From Mycolicibacter sinensis (GTDB lineage: Bacteria; Actinomycetota; Actinomycetes; Mycobacteriales; Mycobacteriaceae), in NCBI RefSeq assembly GCF_001667945.1, contig NZ_LZJK01000166.1, forward strand, positions 1-64,000: DNA of 64,000 bases. The letters are read 5' to 3'. The notes under the pieces are model-generated. The model worked only from the letters and a program-made list of their open reading frames with translations. It did no database searches and was not told the origin of the DNA. Made by a program: the position numbers and the translations under genes. Positions within the stretch are counted from its first letter, which is position 1; each line of letters starts with the position of its first letter. Positions 50,270-60,958 of the stretch are shown piece by piece.

Positions 50270-51148
50270 TCAGCGTTGATAGTGCGCGGTCTGCCGCCCG
50301 TTGCGGCCCGGGGCCGGGGCGTGCAGCATGCCCTCATCGCGGGCCGTACGGCGCCGCCGCGGTTCGGCGGCGGTGTTGCCCATCGGCGGGGCGGCCGCCC
50401 GGGACGGAGACGGCACCTGATCGGCTGCACCGTCCTCCGGTGATTCCGCCACACTGCCCGAACCCAGCGGGCGGCTGGGCTGCCCATTGCGCCGGGCCGC
50501 CGGCTTGGCGGGGGCGGCGGCTTCGGCCGGTTGGCGCCGCGGCGTCGGCGGCAACACCCGCAGCAGGTCGTTGAATTGCCGAACGCTGCGCAGGCCCTCG
50601 TCCCACTGGGCGCGGGTGCTGGTGATGGGCATGCTCACCAGGGTCCAGTTCGCCTCGTTCCACATGATCTCCGCGCAGTCCGGGGCGGTGTGGGCGAAGG
50701 TGACCATCCGGCGGTCGCAGGCGCGGCGCGCCGCGTCGAGGTTGGTGGAGTAGACCATCCGCGGGCCGATCGCCCCGAGCAGCCAGATGTCGTTCTCCCG
50801 CGGTTCTTTGAGGCCCTTGAGCCGCACGTCGACGACGACGTTGGTGCTGACCTTGCGGTGCAGCGCGATCACCGTGGCGACTTCGTCCAGGTCGAAGATG
50901 TAGACCGCCTCGCCGCGGATCTGGCCCAGCACCACGTTGCGGACGGGCGCGTCGCCCACCGTCGACATCACGCCGCGTTTCCAGCGCCGCAGGATCTCGG
51001 TGGATTCCGGTTCGAAGTCGAAGCCCTGCGACCGGGCCCAGGACTTGCGGCGCCGGCTGCGGCGGCGGCGCTGGTCGATGTCCACGTACAGCAACACGCC
51101 CGCGCCGACGAAACACAGCGCGGACAGCGTGAACCAGAGCGGGACCAT
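50270..51148 (-). CDS. ttfA: TtfA-like trehalose monomycolate transport factor
   Basis: The 292-residue protein has an N-terminal membrane helix (residues 1-23), a cytosolic domain (about 36-205; [30 protein letters not shown]) and a disordered C-terminal tail rich in Arg/Pro/Ala. It matches Rv0383c, shown in mycobacteria to work with MmpL3 in exporting trehalose monomycolate. Position just ahead of clpB in M. tuberculosis is kept except that two protease genes are inserted here. The start [11 protein letters not shown] is required for the helix. Confidence 0.87.
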   Translation of the reverse strand: MVPLWFTLSALCFVGAGVLLYVDIDQRRRRSRRRKSWARSQGFDFEPESTEILRRWKRGVMSTVGDAPVRNVVLGQIRGEAVYIFDLDEVATVIALHRKVSTNVVVDVRLKGLKEPRENDIWLLGAIGPRMVYSTNLDAARRACDRRMVTFAHTAPDCAEIMWNEANWTLVSMPITSTRAQWDEGLRSVRQFNDLLRVLPPTPRRQPAEAAAPAKPAARRNGQPSRPLGSGSVAESPEDGAADQVPSPSRAAAPPMGNTAAEPRRRRTARDEGMLHAPAPGRNGRQTAHYQR

Positions 51149-51234
51149 TGTGCCTAGCGTATCTGCTGTCGGGCCGGAAGCGAGAACCCTTGCTGGTCAC
51201 AACCGTGCATCAGCACGATTCCAAGAGGTCAACG

Positions 51235-52467
51235 TCACAGTTCGACGGCGTTGGAACCGCCGAAGATGGTGGTCCCGTTGCCGCTCGGGCTGTAGGAGAT
51301 GTAAACCGGCTGCTGGGCGAACGGGAAGTTGCCGGTGTTCATGAAGGCGCCGGCGCCACCGACCACAGTCGGACTCTGGGCCGACGGATCCGACGAATTG
51401 ACGGTGTAGGAGTACAGCAGCGTCTGACCGTCATCGGTATAAACCTGCACAGTCGTTCCGTTGGGCAAGGCTCCTTGGAGCGTCGGCACGACGCCCGCCT
51501 GATCAAGCACTAACTTCGGCATGGTGCCGTACACACCACCCGAGTCGACGACTGCGGTTACGTGCTGGGCGGGTGCGCCGTTGATGCTGACCTCGAGCTC
51601 CGTGTACGGCGACCCCTGGACTGCAGTTCCACCGGTCAAGGGGTTGTCCCCGAACACCAACTGACCATTGGCCTGATCAATCAACAGACCCTTACCCAGA
51701 TCCCCCGGTAGCGCCGCCGTGGGGATGCTGTCGGGGGTCGGGCCGAGCGCGTTGGGTCCGACCCCCAGCACGCCGACGACGTTGGCCGGCCCGAGGTAGT
51801 CCTGGATGGACCACGGGCCGAAGAGGTTGAAGTTCGCCGGGAACGCGAAGAGCACGGCGTCGACCGTGCTGTCGGCGGTGACATGGTCCCCGGCGGCGTC
51901 GGTGAAGGTGACCGTGGTGGGCAGCTCGACATAGAAGTAGTCCAGGGAACCGCCGAACTGGCCGATGTTGAAGCCGGTGGGCAGGCCGGTGATGCCGGTC
52001 CACGGGATGTCCCAGATCGGCATGACCAGGCCGGCGGCGCCGGTGTCGACGAGAAGGGGTTCCGCCGTCCCGCCGCCCACCGAAACGTTCACCACCGGTT
52101 CGGTGCTGGCGTTGACCGTCAGCGGGACGGTGAAGGTGTCCGGGGTGACGGCGTCCGGGCTGGACGCGACGGCGCTGCCGACCGTGCCGGCATCGGCGGC
52201 CCCGCCGAACAGCCACTGCTCGAGGTCGTTGATCGGGGTGGCGACCAGGTTCTGGTACCAGCCGTCGAACAGGGAGTCCAGCGACGCCAGCGCCGAACCC
52301 GGGTCGGTGTCGGCGGCGATGCCGGGATCGACCGCGCTGAGCGTGTCGATGAGCGGCTGGAACAGATCATCGAAGTCGGCGTGCGCCGCCGGCGCAGGCG
52401 TTTCCAGCGCGAGGAACGCCCCGACCGCCGCAGTCGCACCTACTAGCTGCCGACGACGAACTGCCAT
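51235..52467 (-). CDS. PecA-like secreted aspartic protease 1
   Basis: The 410-residue protein has a Sec-type signal (QLVGATAAVGAFLALETPAPAAHA-D), a helical N-domain (DDLFQPLIDTLSAVDPGIAAD) and a pepsin-like domain with the two active-site motifs DTGAAGLV (about 170) and DSGGVYG (about 320). The C-domain FIFGG-like end (TTIFGGSNAVEL) matches PecA. In M. marinum PecA cleaves PE domains of secreted lipases; here the PE domain is replaced by a signal peptide. The chosen ATG follows a GGAAGG site; an upstream start adds six residues. It is one of two tandem paralogues upstream of ttfA. Confidence 0.85.
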   Translation of the reverse strand: MAVRRRQLVGATAAVGAFLALETPAPAAHADFDDLFQPLIDTLSAVDPGIAADTDPGSALASLDSLFDGWYQNLVATPINDLEQWLFGGAADAGTVGSAVASSPDAVTPDTFTVPLTVNASTEPVVNVSVGGGTAEPLLVDTGAAGLVMPIWDIPWTGITGLPTGFNIGQFGGSLDYFYVELPTTVTFTDAAGDHVTADSTVDAVLFAFPANFNLFGPWSIQDYLGPANVVGVLGVGPNALGPTPDSIPTAALPGDLGKGLLIDQANGQLVFGDNPLTGGTAVQGSPYTELEVSINGAPAQHVTAVVDSGGVYGTMPKLVLDQAGVVPTLQGALPNGTTVQVYTDDGQTLLYSYTVNSSDPSAQSPTVVGGAGAFMNTGNFPFAQQPVYISYSPSGNGTTIFGGSNAVEL

Positions 52468-52581
52468 CTCCGGAACCTTCCCCACGCCAGGCCGATCGCG
52501 TCACGCTAACCCACGCATGGGCGTAGAGCACCAGGGGATTTACCCAAGAAACGGCCAAAAATCGCTGGGCCGCTATGGCCC

Positions 52582-53802
52582 TTACGGTTCGATGGGGGTG
52601 CCACCGATGATGGTCTGTCCACCGTTCACGAGGTAGTTGATGTAGACCGGCTGCTGTCCGAACAGCCAGTTGCCGGTGTTCATGCTGTTGCCACTGATCA
52701 CTGTCGGGCTGCGCACCTCGTCCGCCTGGGAACCCACCGTGTACTGGTACAACAGCGTCTTACCGTCCGCGGTATAGACGGAGATTTCCGTCCCGTTGGG
52801 CAGGGTTCCATTGGCGGTCGGGGCAACGCCGGCAGCGTTGAGCACCGAGGACGGCATCGTCCCGTACACCCCGCCGGAATCGATCACCGCGTCGACTTTG
52901 GTGAGCGGCCCGTCGTTGAGCTGCACCCTCAGCTCGGACCAGGGCGCGCCGGGAATCACGGTGCCGCCCTCCAACGGGTTGTCCCCGAAGATCAACTGCT
53001 TGTTCGCCTGGTCGATCAGCACGCCGTGGCCCAGGGTGCCCGGCAGGTCGGCGGTCGGAATGTGGTCGGGAGTGGGCCCGAGCGCGTTGGGCCCGATCCC
53101 CAAGACCCCGGTGGAGGAGCCGGCCAGGTAGTCGTAAATGGACCACGCGCCAAAGGGATTGAGGTCCGCCGGGAACGCGAAGAGCACCGCATCCACGGTG
53201 GTGTCCGCGGTGAGGGTGTCGCCATTCGCACCGGTGAAGGTGACCGTGGTGGGCAGTTCCATATAGAAGTAGTTCAGTGCACCACCGAACTGGCCGATGT
53301 TGAACCCGGTCGGCAGGCCGGTGATGCCGAAGGGGTTGATGTTCCAGATCGGGATCACCAGCCCGGCCGCGCCGGTGTCGACCAGAACGTCTGTCTGCGC
53401 GCCGCCGCCCACCGAGACGCTGACCACCGGCTGAGTAGTGAGGTTGACCTCCATCGGGACGGTGAAGCTGTCCGGGAGGTTGGTGCTATCTGCATCGTAG
53501 GCGACCGCGCTACCCGCGAGGTCCGGACCGAACAACCAGGGCGCGATCCCGTGCAGCGGGGTGTAGACGAGGTCCTGGTACCAGCCGTTGAGCAGGGTGT
53601 CCAGGGACGCCAGCGCCGCGCCCGGGTCGGTGTCGGCCGCGATGCCGGGATCGACCATGCTGAACGCATCCACGAAGGGCGCGAACAGGTCGTCCCACTC
53701 GGCATTCGCGGTGGGCGCGGCGGCAAGCGGGGCCGTCCCCACCACCAGGAATGCCCCTACCGCACTGACGGCCCCGACCAGGCGATGACGACGACCCGAC
53801 AT
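52582..53802 (-). CDS. PecA-like secreted aspartic protease 2
   Basis: This 406-residue paralogue has a signal peptide (VGAVSAVGAFLVVGTAPLAA, cleavage near ANA-E), the same helical N-domain (DDLFAPFVDAFSMVDPGIAAD) and the two catalytic motifs DTGAAGLV and DSGGVYG. The 114-base gap to copy 1 has no gene. The duplication suggests specialisation on different substrates. The ATG of MSGRRHRLVG was used. Aspartic activity is predicted, substrates unknown, and neither protein carries PE or PGRS domains. Confidence 0.85.
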   Translation of the reverse strand: MSGRRHRLVGAVSAVGAFLVVGTAPLAAAPTANAEWDDLFAPFVDAFSMVDPGIAADTDPGAALASLDTLLNGWYQDLVYTPLHGIAPWLFGPDLAGSAVAYDADSTNLPDSFTVPMEVNLTTQPVVSVSVGGGAQTDVLVDTGAAGLVIPIWNINPFGITGLPTGFNIGQFGGALNYFYMELPTTVTFTGANGDTLTADTTVDAVLFAFPADLNPFGAWSIYDYLAGSSTGVLGIGPNALGPTPDHIPTADLPGTLGHGVLIDQANKQLIFGDNPLEGGTVIPGAPWSELRVQLNDGPLTKVDAVIDSGGVYGTMPSSVLNAAGVAPTANGTLPNGTEISVYTADGKTLLYQYTVGSQADEVRSPTVISGNSMNTGNWLFGQQPVYINYLVNGGQTIIGGTPIEP

Positions 53803-53911
53803 GAGGCCCCCTCCGAATTAGCGACGGATTTCGAAATAACCGGACTTTCTCAGCGACCGTTAGGGTAACTCATCCTGTTTGCGACCGCATCCGTAAGCAC
53901 AGCTCGGCAGA

Positions 53912-53950
53912 CGCAAAGGTTCCCCCGCCCGGGGCGGGGGAACCTTTGCG
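53912..53950. terminator. Perfect hairpin downstream of clpB
   Basis: 19-base arms (starting CGCAAAGGTTCCCCCGCCC) flank a single central base, making an almost fully symmetrical hairpin 12 bases past the clpB stop. It probably ends the clpB transcript before the protease gene. Confidence 0.7.
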
Positions 53951-53962
53951 TTGCTCGGCCGG

Positions 53963-56509
<2,547 letters not shown>

Positions 56510-56572
56510 GACACCTCCATTCGGGGTTCGAGCGGGCGCCAGAAGGGCCCGGTAAAAATGCTTGTCGGGTTG

Positions 56573-56601
56573 TTCAACGCCGTCAAGGTTGAGTCTGTTC
56601 C
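56573..56601 (-). promoter_or_regulatory. SigH/SigE-type promoter of clpB
   Basis: On the minus strand GGAACA (56601-56596) is followed after 16 bases by CGTTGAA (56579-56573), matching the GGAA/GTT form of stress sigma factors. It would start transcription about 60 bases before the GTG. Confidence 0.6.
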
Positions 56602-56608
56602 GCTCAGG
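56588..56608. promoter_or_regulatory. HAIR-like HspR operator at clpB
   Basis: GTTGAGT-N7-GCTCAGG resembles the HAIR consensus CTTGAGT-N7-ACTCAAG with the correct 7-base spacer. It overlaps the -35 GGAACA of the SigH-type promoter, so HspR bound here would compete with polymerase. Confidence 0.65.
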
Positions 56609-56759
56609 TCTGGGTTTCTTTTCGCCGACTGTGCGGTTTCGTACCCGACACGCGGTGAGGGGCGTATCAAACGGCACTTTGGGAACGGGCGGAACCCTCG
56701 GGGCTGCGAACGGTCAGTGCTCGATACGTTCGGTGACTTGGCAGAGCTCCCCGGCCTCC

Positions 56760-57000
56760 GGGACAGCGCCCGGGCAAACAGATCCCCGCCGATCGCCTAC
56801 TGCTGCGGGGAGGACCCGGTTGCGAAGCTGCTACGGCACGCGGAGCGAATGCGCCGCATGTTCTGCCTCGACGGTGATCCCGTGCTTGGCGCCTGTTCGC
56901 GGCAACCGACGAAGTCGGTCTCGATTCCTCGGGTGCAATATTGGCTGGCACGGTCGTGCACCTCAACATCCTGCCCGGCCGCGTCGACGACTAGCTGGCC
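56760..57000 (+). pseudogene. Possible frameshifted protein fragment
   Basis: The gap between clpB and the next gene contains two adjacent short protein-like stretches in different forward frames: AERMRRMFCLDGDPVLG to about base 56896, then LFAATDEVGLDSSGAILAG with TVVHLNILPGRVDD and a stop at about 56995. Together they look like the C-terminal part of one protein broken by a frameshift. I cannot name the family. The bases before about 56750 show nothing coding. Confidence 0.35.
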
Positions 57001-57047
57001 CTGGCAAAACGCGCGCACTCAGTGGCTTGATGCCGAGCCCGAGGCAC

Positions 57048-57524
57048 TCAAGGCGATTTTTCGCATGACCCGATGTCGGCCCGCGGGCGCGTCCAGAGGT
57101 AGAGGCCGAGCCATACCCCGTAGCCGAGCGCCATCCCGGCATACATCACCGCCGGGTCGGTTTGGCCGTGCACGCTCAGATAGAGCACGACACCGGCCAA
57201 CAGCGCCGGCAGCACCGCCGCGCGGCGCCGCATCGCGAACGCACCGGCGACGAGCACGACCGACACGATGAGCAACACGGGGCTGATCCGGTGCACCCCA
57301 TCAAGCGCCTCGGCGAACCAGCCGCGGGATTCACCGGCGCCGTGTGCGGCGTGTCCCATGCCGGCCGCGGCCGACGCCCCGGCGCCGAGTGCCACCAGGA
57401 TCGCCGGCAGACAGCACCCCAGGGTGCAGACCAGCGCCGCAGCCACTCCGGCGAGCCCGAACCGACGCCCCGCGGTGGGCATCCGGGCTCGACGCCGATC
57501 GGGACAGTGTGCCGTGTCTGACAT
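57048..57524 (-). CDS. Small membrane protein with Cys-Cys motif (MerT/MerC-like)
   Basis: The 158-residue protein has four membrane segments (GVAAALVCTLGCCLPAILVA; ISPVLLIVSVVLVAGAFAM; AAVLPALLAGVVLYLSV; MYAGMALGYGVWLGLYL). A GCCLP motif lies in the first, as in mercury or metal transport proteins of the MerT/MerC group. His-containing loop GMGHAAHGAGES follows. The metal is not known. I chose the ATG (MSDTAHCP) after a GGAAGG site. A CsoR-like palindrome lies upstream in the region shared with the divergent gene. Confidence 0.7.
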   Translation of the reverse strand: MSDTAHCPDRRRARMPTAGRRFGLAGVAAALVCTLGCCLPAILVALGAGASAAAGMGHAAHGAGESRGWFAEALDGVHRISPVLLIVSVVLVAGAFAMRRRAAVLPALLAGVVLYLSVHGQTDPAVMYAGMALGYGVWLGLYLWTRPRADIGSCEKSP

Positions 57525-57550
57525 ATTCGCCTTCCGCAGTGTCCTTGCAA

Positions 57551-57569
57551 ACCTATACCCCGTATAGGT
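57551..57569. promoter_or_regulatory. CsoR-like operator in divergent promoter region
   Basis: ACCTATACCCCGTATAGGT has perfect 8-base arms around CCC, the G/C-centred, TA-rich form typical of CsoR-family (copper/persulfide/metal-sensing) operators. It lies between the CC-motif membrane gene and the GAP-family gene, close to the former. No csoR gene is in the window. Confidence 0.55.
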
Positions 57570-57612
57570 ACCAAGCAAGACGCGGCCGGCAGGACGCGGC
57601 CGGTTCGTCGGA

Positions 57613-57618
57613 TACCGT
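57613..57618 (+). promoter_or_regulatory. -10 box for GAP-family gene
   Basis: TACCGT lies 6 bases before the second of two adjacent GTGs (57625), fixing that GTG as the likely leaderless start. Confidence 0.45.
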
Positions 57619-57624
57619 GCTGTG

Positions 57625-58296
57625 GTGACGACCGGCCTGGGTTCGCTGTGGACCGCCCTGATTCCGCTCGCGCTGGTGGTGGCCATCTCCCCGATCACCG
57701 TGATTCCGGCGGTGCTGGTGCTACACACCCCCCGTCCGCGCGAGACCGGGCTGGCGTTCCTGCTCGGTTGGCTGGCCGGGCTGGCCGCACTCACCGCGGC
57801 CTTCGTGGCGGGGTCGGGCCTGCTCGGGGGACTGCACAAAACACCGCCCACGTGGGCGTCATGGCTGCGGATCGCCGTGGGGGCGGCCCTGGTCTCCTTC
57901 GGCATCTACCGCTGGGCAATTCGACACCGGCATAGCGAGATGCCCGGTTGGATGCGCGCTTTCACCGCCTTCTCCCCGCTGCGCGCCGGTCTGACGGCCG
58001 CGGCGCTGGCCGTGGTGCGACCCGAGGTCCTGTTCATGTGCGCGGCGGCGGGCCTGGCCATCGGAAGTGCCGGGCTGGGCCCAGCGAGCAGCTGGAACGC
58101 GGCCACGTTCTTCGTCGCTGTCGCTGCCTCCACGGTGGTGGTTCCGATTCTGGGCTACCTGGCCGCCAGCCGCCGACTCGATCCAGCGTTGAATCGGCTG
58201 AAGGAATGGATGGAACAGCAGCACGGCGCCCTGTTCGCCGCCGTGCTGATCCTCATCGGTGCGATGGTGACCTACAACGGGATTCACGCGCTCTAG
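57625..58296 (+). CDS. GAP-family (SfLAP-like) membrane protein
   Basis: The 223-residue protein has about six membrane segments with a LysE-like layout: LIPLALVVAISPITVIPAVLVL at the start, GLAFLLGWLAGLAAL, FFVAVAASTVVVPILGYL and FAAVLILIGAMVTYNG at the end. This is the pattern of the GAP/SfLAP group, some of which support transport of glycolipids in mycobacteria. The chosen GTG is 6 bases after the -10 box; one codon earlier is possible. Confidence 0.78.
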   Translation: MTTGLGSLWTALIPLALVVAISPITVIPAVLVLHTPRPRETGLAFLLGWLAGLAALTAAFVAGSGLLGGLHKTPPTWASWLRIAVGAALVSFGIYRWAIRHRHSEMPGWMRAFTAFSPLRAGLTAAALAVVRPEVLFMCAAAGLAIGSAGLGPASSWNAATFFVAVAASTVVVPILGYLAASRRLDPALNRLKEWMEQQHGALFAAVLILIGAMVTYNGIHAL

Positions 58297-58433
58297 CGGA
58301 AACCGTGGTCACGACGGCCGCCACGCGGCGAAGCCGTTCACTGGCGCGTTGACGCAGCTCACGGCGGCCAGCCGAGGCCGTGTGCCAACTGTGGCAATCA
58401 ACGCGTCCGCGCCGGCGTCGGCGCCGCCGGCCC

Positions 58434-58439
58434 TAAAAT
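58434..58439 (+). promoter_or_regulatory. -10 box for flavohaemoglobin-like gene
   Basis: TAAAAT lies 7 bases before the GTG at 58447 with CGCGACC between, consistent with a leaderless transcript. Confidence 0.5.
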
Positions 58440-58446
58440 CGCGACC

Positions 58447-59613
58447 GTGGGCCTAGACGACCGTGACGCGCTGCAGGTGTTGCGCGCCGCGTTCGCCGCC
58501 CCCGACCGCGCCGACGGTTTCATCGCCCGCCTGTTCGCCCGCTGGTTCGGCACCAACCCGTCGACCCGCGACCTGTTCCCGGCCGACCTATCCGGCATCC
58601 GCGCGGCGTTCGCTCAGGCCATGAGCTGGGTGTATGGCGAGCTGGTCGCCCAGCGTGCCCAGGAGCCGGTCTCGTTTCTGGCGCAACTGGGCCGAGACCA
58701 CCGTAAATATGGTGTGACGCAACAACATTACGACACCATGGGCCGCGTGCTCGACGCCGCGTTGCGCGACGAGCTGGCAGATGCCTGGACCCCCGCGGTC
58801 GACGACGCCGCCCGACAGTCGCTGAACCTGATCATCGGGGTGATGGGCGGTGCCGCCGACGCCGAAGACGGCCCGGCCTGGTGGGACGGTACCGTCGTCG
58901 AACACCTCCGGGTCTCGCGCGACCTGGCCGTCGTCCGAATCCAGCTGGACCACCCGTTGCCCTACTACCCGGGCCAATACGTCAAAGTCGAAGTGCCGCA
59001 GTGCCCACGCTCGTGGCGCTACCTCTCGCCGGCGATGCCCACCGACCAGACCGGCGCGATCGAGTTCCACGTGCGCGGGGTCCCGGGCGGATTGGTCAGC
59101 ACCGCGATCGTCAACGAGACCAGGCCCGGTGACCGCTGGCGCCTGTCGAGCCCGCACGGCGGCCTGCACGTCGACCGCGACGCTGGCGATGTGCTGATGG
59201 TGGCGGGCAGCACCGGCCTGGCGCCGCTGCGAGCGATCATCATGGACCTGACCCGGTGGGCGGAGAACCCGCGCGTGCACCTGTTCTTCGGCGGCCGGTA
59301 CCCCTGCGAGCTCTACGACCTCCCCACGCTGTGGCAGATCGCGGCGCACAACCCGTGGTTGTCGGTGACGCCGGTCTCGGAGTACCCGCGCGACCCGCAC
59401 TGGGCCGCCGACTACCCCGATGTGACGCCGCCGCGGGGCCTGCACGTGCGGCAGACCGGGCACCTGCCGGACGTGGTCACACGCTACGGCAGCTGGAGCG
59501 ATCGTCAGATCCTGATCTGCGGCGGCCCGCAGATGACGCGGGCCACCGAAGCTGCTCTGCTGGCCAAAGGCGCTCCCGCGCAACGTATTCAACATGACCC
59601 ACTGTCGGAGTGA
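58447..59613 (+). CDS. Type II flavohaemoglobin-like oxidoreductase (Rv0385-like)
   Basis: The 388-residue protein has an N-terminal globin domain (1-130; LFARWFGTNPSTRDLFPADLS, HRKYGVTQQHYDTMGRVLD), a FAD-binding domain (RSWRYLSPAMP, about 195-205) and an NAD-binding domain (VAGSTGLAPLRAI; ICGGPQMTRAT). In M. tuberculosis the Rv0385 protein is reported as a type II flavohaemoglobin that lacks typical NO dioxygenase activity and oxidises D-lactate. The gene lies beyond clpB as in M. tuberculosis. The epimerase gene follows after 3 bases. Confidence 0.88.
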   Translation: MGLDDRDALQVLRAAFAAPDRADGFIARLFARWFGTNPSTRDLFPADLSGIRAAFAQAMSWVYGELVAQRAQEPVSFLAQLGRDHRKYGVTQQHYDTMGRVLDAALRDELADAWTPAVDDAARQSLNLIIGVMGGAADAEDGPAWWDGTVVEHLRVSRDLAVVRIQLDHPLPYYPGQYVKVEVPQCPRSWRYLSPAMPTDQTGAIEFHVRGVPGGLVSTAIVNETRPGDRWRLSSPHGGLHVDRDAGDVLMVAGSTGLAPLRAIIMDLTRWAENPRVHLFFGGRYPCELYDLPTLWQIAAHNPWLSVTPVSEYPRDPHWAADYPDVTPPRGLHVRQTGHLPDVVTRYGSWSDRQILICGGPQMTRATEAALLAKGAPAQRIQHDPLSE

Positions 59614-59616
59614 GAT

Positions 59617-60519
59617 GTGACCGAATTCGAAACCTGCACCCTGGTTGATCCGTCATCGGATCTGTCCGCAACGTTTGTCCCGGGTGCCGGCATGATCGGC
59701 ACCTCACTGTTTGACGGCGGCGCGGAGTTACTCGGCCAACGCCGGGGACTGCAGGCCTACATCTGCGATCACAAGACCATGGGCATCCCGCTGCTGTACC
59801 CGTGGGCGAACCGGTTGAGCGGCATGCAGTACCGCGTCGGGGACACCGACGTCACGCTGGCGCCGGGTACCGGCGGGGTGCACACCGACGAGCACGGCTC
59901 CCCGATCCACGGCACGCTCGCGGGGGACCCCGGGTGGCGGGTGACCGAGCAATCGGCGTCGACGTTGGCCGCCGAACTCGACTTCGGGTCACGGCCGGAC
60001 TTGTTGGCGTCCTTTCCGTTCCCGCACCTGTTGAGCTTGGCCGTCACCCTGAGAGACCGCACGCTGACCGTGCGGGCCACGGTCAGCGCCACCACCGGCG
60101 CGGCGGTGCCGATGTGCTTCGGGTTCCATCCCTATCTGCAGCTGCCGGGGGTGCCAAGAGATCAGTGGCGCATCGAGACGCCGGCGATGCGCGCCCGGCT
60201 CGTCGACGCCCGCGGTATCCCCACCGGGGCAAGCAAGCCGCACCCGACCTCCAGCGAGCTGCTGGGCGAGCGGGTATTCGACGACGGTTTCGATCAGGTA
60301 CCGGCCGGCGCGGTGTTCGCGGTCAGCGGCGGCGGCCGACGCATCGAGGTGCACTTCGACAGCGGGTATCCGGCGGCGCAGCTCTTCGCCCCGGCCACCG
60401 AGGACGTGATCTGCTTCGAGCCGATGGCCGCGCCCACCGATGCCTTGCGCCGCGGCGGTTATCGGCTGGCCCGTTTGGGACAGCCCGGCCTAGCCCAGTT
60501 CTCCATCCGGGTCCGTTGA
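59617..60519 (+). CDS. Aldose 1-epimerase-like protein
   Basis: The 300-residue beta-sandwich protein has the galactose mutarotase layout: GLQAYICDHKTMGIPLLYP, PWANRLSG, SPIHGTLAG with catalytic-type His, CFGFHPYLQLPG and CFEPMAAPTDALRRGGY, with a Glu near the end. The enzyme interconverts anomers of an aldose or sugar phosphate. The GTG start is 3 bases after the upstream gene, so they are coupled. The stop TGA is within palindromic repeat copy 3. Confidence 0.87.
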   Translation: MTEFETCTLVDPSSDLSATFVPGAGMIGTSLFDGGAELLGQRRGLQAYICDHKTMGIPLLYPWANRLSGMQYRVGDTDVTLAPGTGGVHTDEHGSPIHGTLAGDPGWRVTEQSASTLAAELDFGSRPDLLASFPFPHLLSLAVTLRDRTLTVRATVSATTGAAVPMCFGFHPYLQLPGVPRDQWRIETPAMRARLVDARGIPTGASKPHPTSSELLGERVFDDGFDQVPAGAVFAVSGGGRRIEVHFDSGYPAAQLFAPATEDVICFEPMAAPTDALRRGGYRLARLGQPGLAQFSIRVR

Positions 60520-60575
60520 CTCTGCGCCTACAGCGCAAAAGTGCGAGTAGGGCACGCCGTGGACGCAGAGTCAAC
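60515..60575. repeat. Dispersed palindromic repeat, copy 3 (bidirectional terminator-like)
   Basis: Arms 60515-60535 and 60555-60575 begin GTTGACTCTGCGCCTA and pair with few mismatches. The loop AAAAGTGCGAGTAGGGC is the reverse complement of the copy 1 loop core, so the element lies in the opposite orientation. It is between convergent genes (epimerase and hspR), and the epimerase TGA lies in the left arm. Confidence 0.85.
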
Positions 60576-60583
60576 GGGGGAAG

Positions 60584-60958
60584 CTACGGCTTGCGCGGCT
60601 GCCAGACCACCACGGCGGTGCTCTTGGGCACCACCGCGAGTTCGCGACGCTGGTTGGCGCGCAACATCTCCAGCTCGGCCGCCATCTCCTTGACCCGCGA
60701 CTGCAGCGCCTCGACTTGGTTGGTCAGCTCGATGATCCGTTTGATGCCGGCGAGGTTGACGCCCTCGTCGTGCGAGAGCCGCTGCACCTCACGCAGCATG
60801 TCGACGTCGCGCTCGGAGTAGCGGCGTCCGCCGCCGGAGCTGCGTTGCGGACTGACCAGACCGATCCGGTCGTAGGTGCGCAGCGTCTGCGCGTGCATAC
60901 CGGCCAGCTCGGCGGCCACCGAGATCAAGAACGTGCGCGAGTTCTCCGATTTACTCAT
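60584..60958 (-). CDS. hspR: Heat-shock repressor HspR
   Basis: HspR is a MerR-family repressor that binds HAIR sites and controls dnaK operon and clpB. The 124-residue protein has the helix-turn-helix [20 protein letters not shown] and the wing [17 protein letters not shown], then a coiled coil ([20 protein letters not shown]) and a C-terminal tail. The ATG overlaps the dnaJ stop (ATGA), which sets the start; an upstream in-frame extension of 6 codons is not needed. It is the last gene of the operon. Confidence 0.97.
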   Translation of the reverse strand: MSKSENSRTFLISVAAELAGMHAQTLRTYDRIGLVSPQRSSGGGRRYSERDVDMLREVQRLSHDEGVNLAGIKRIIELTNQVEALQSRVKEMAAELEMLRANQRRELAVVPKSTAVVVWQPRKP

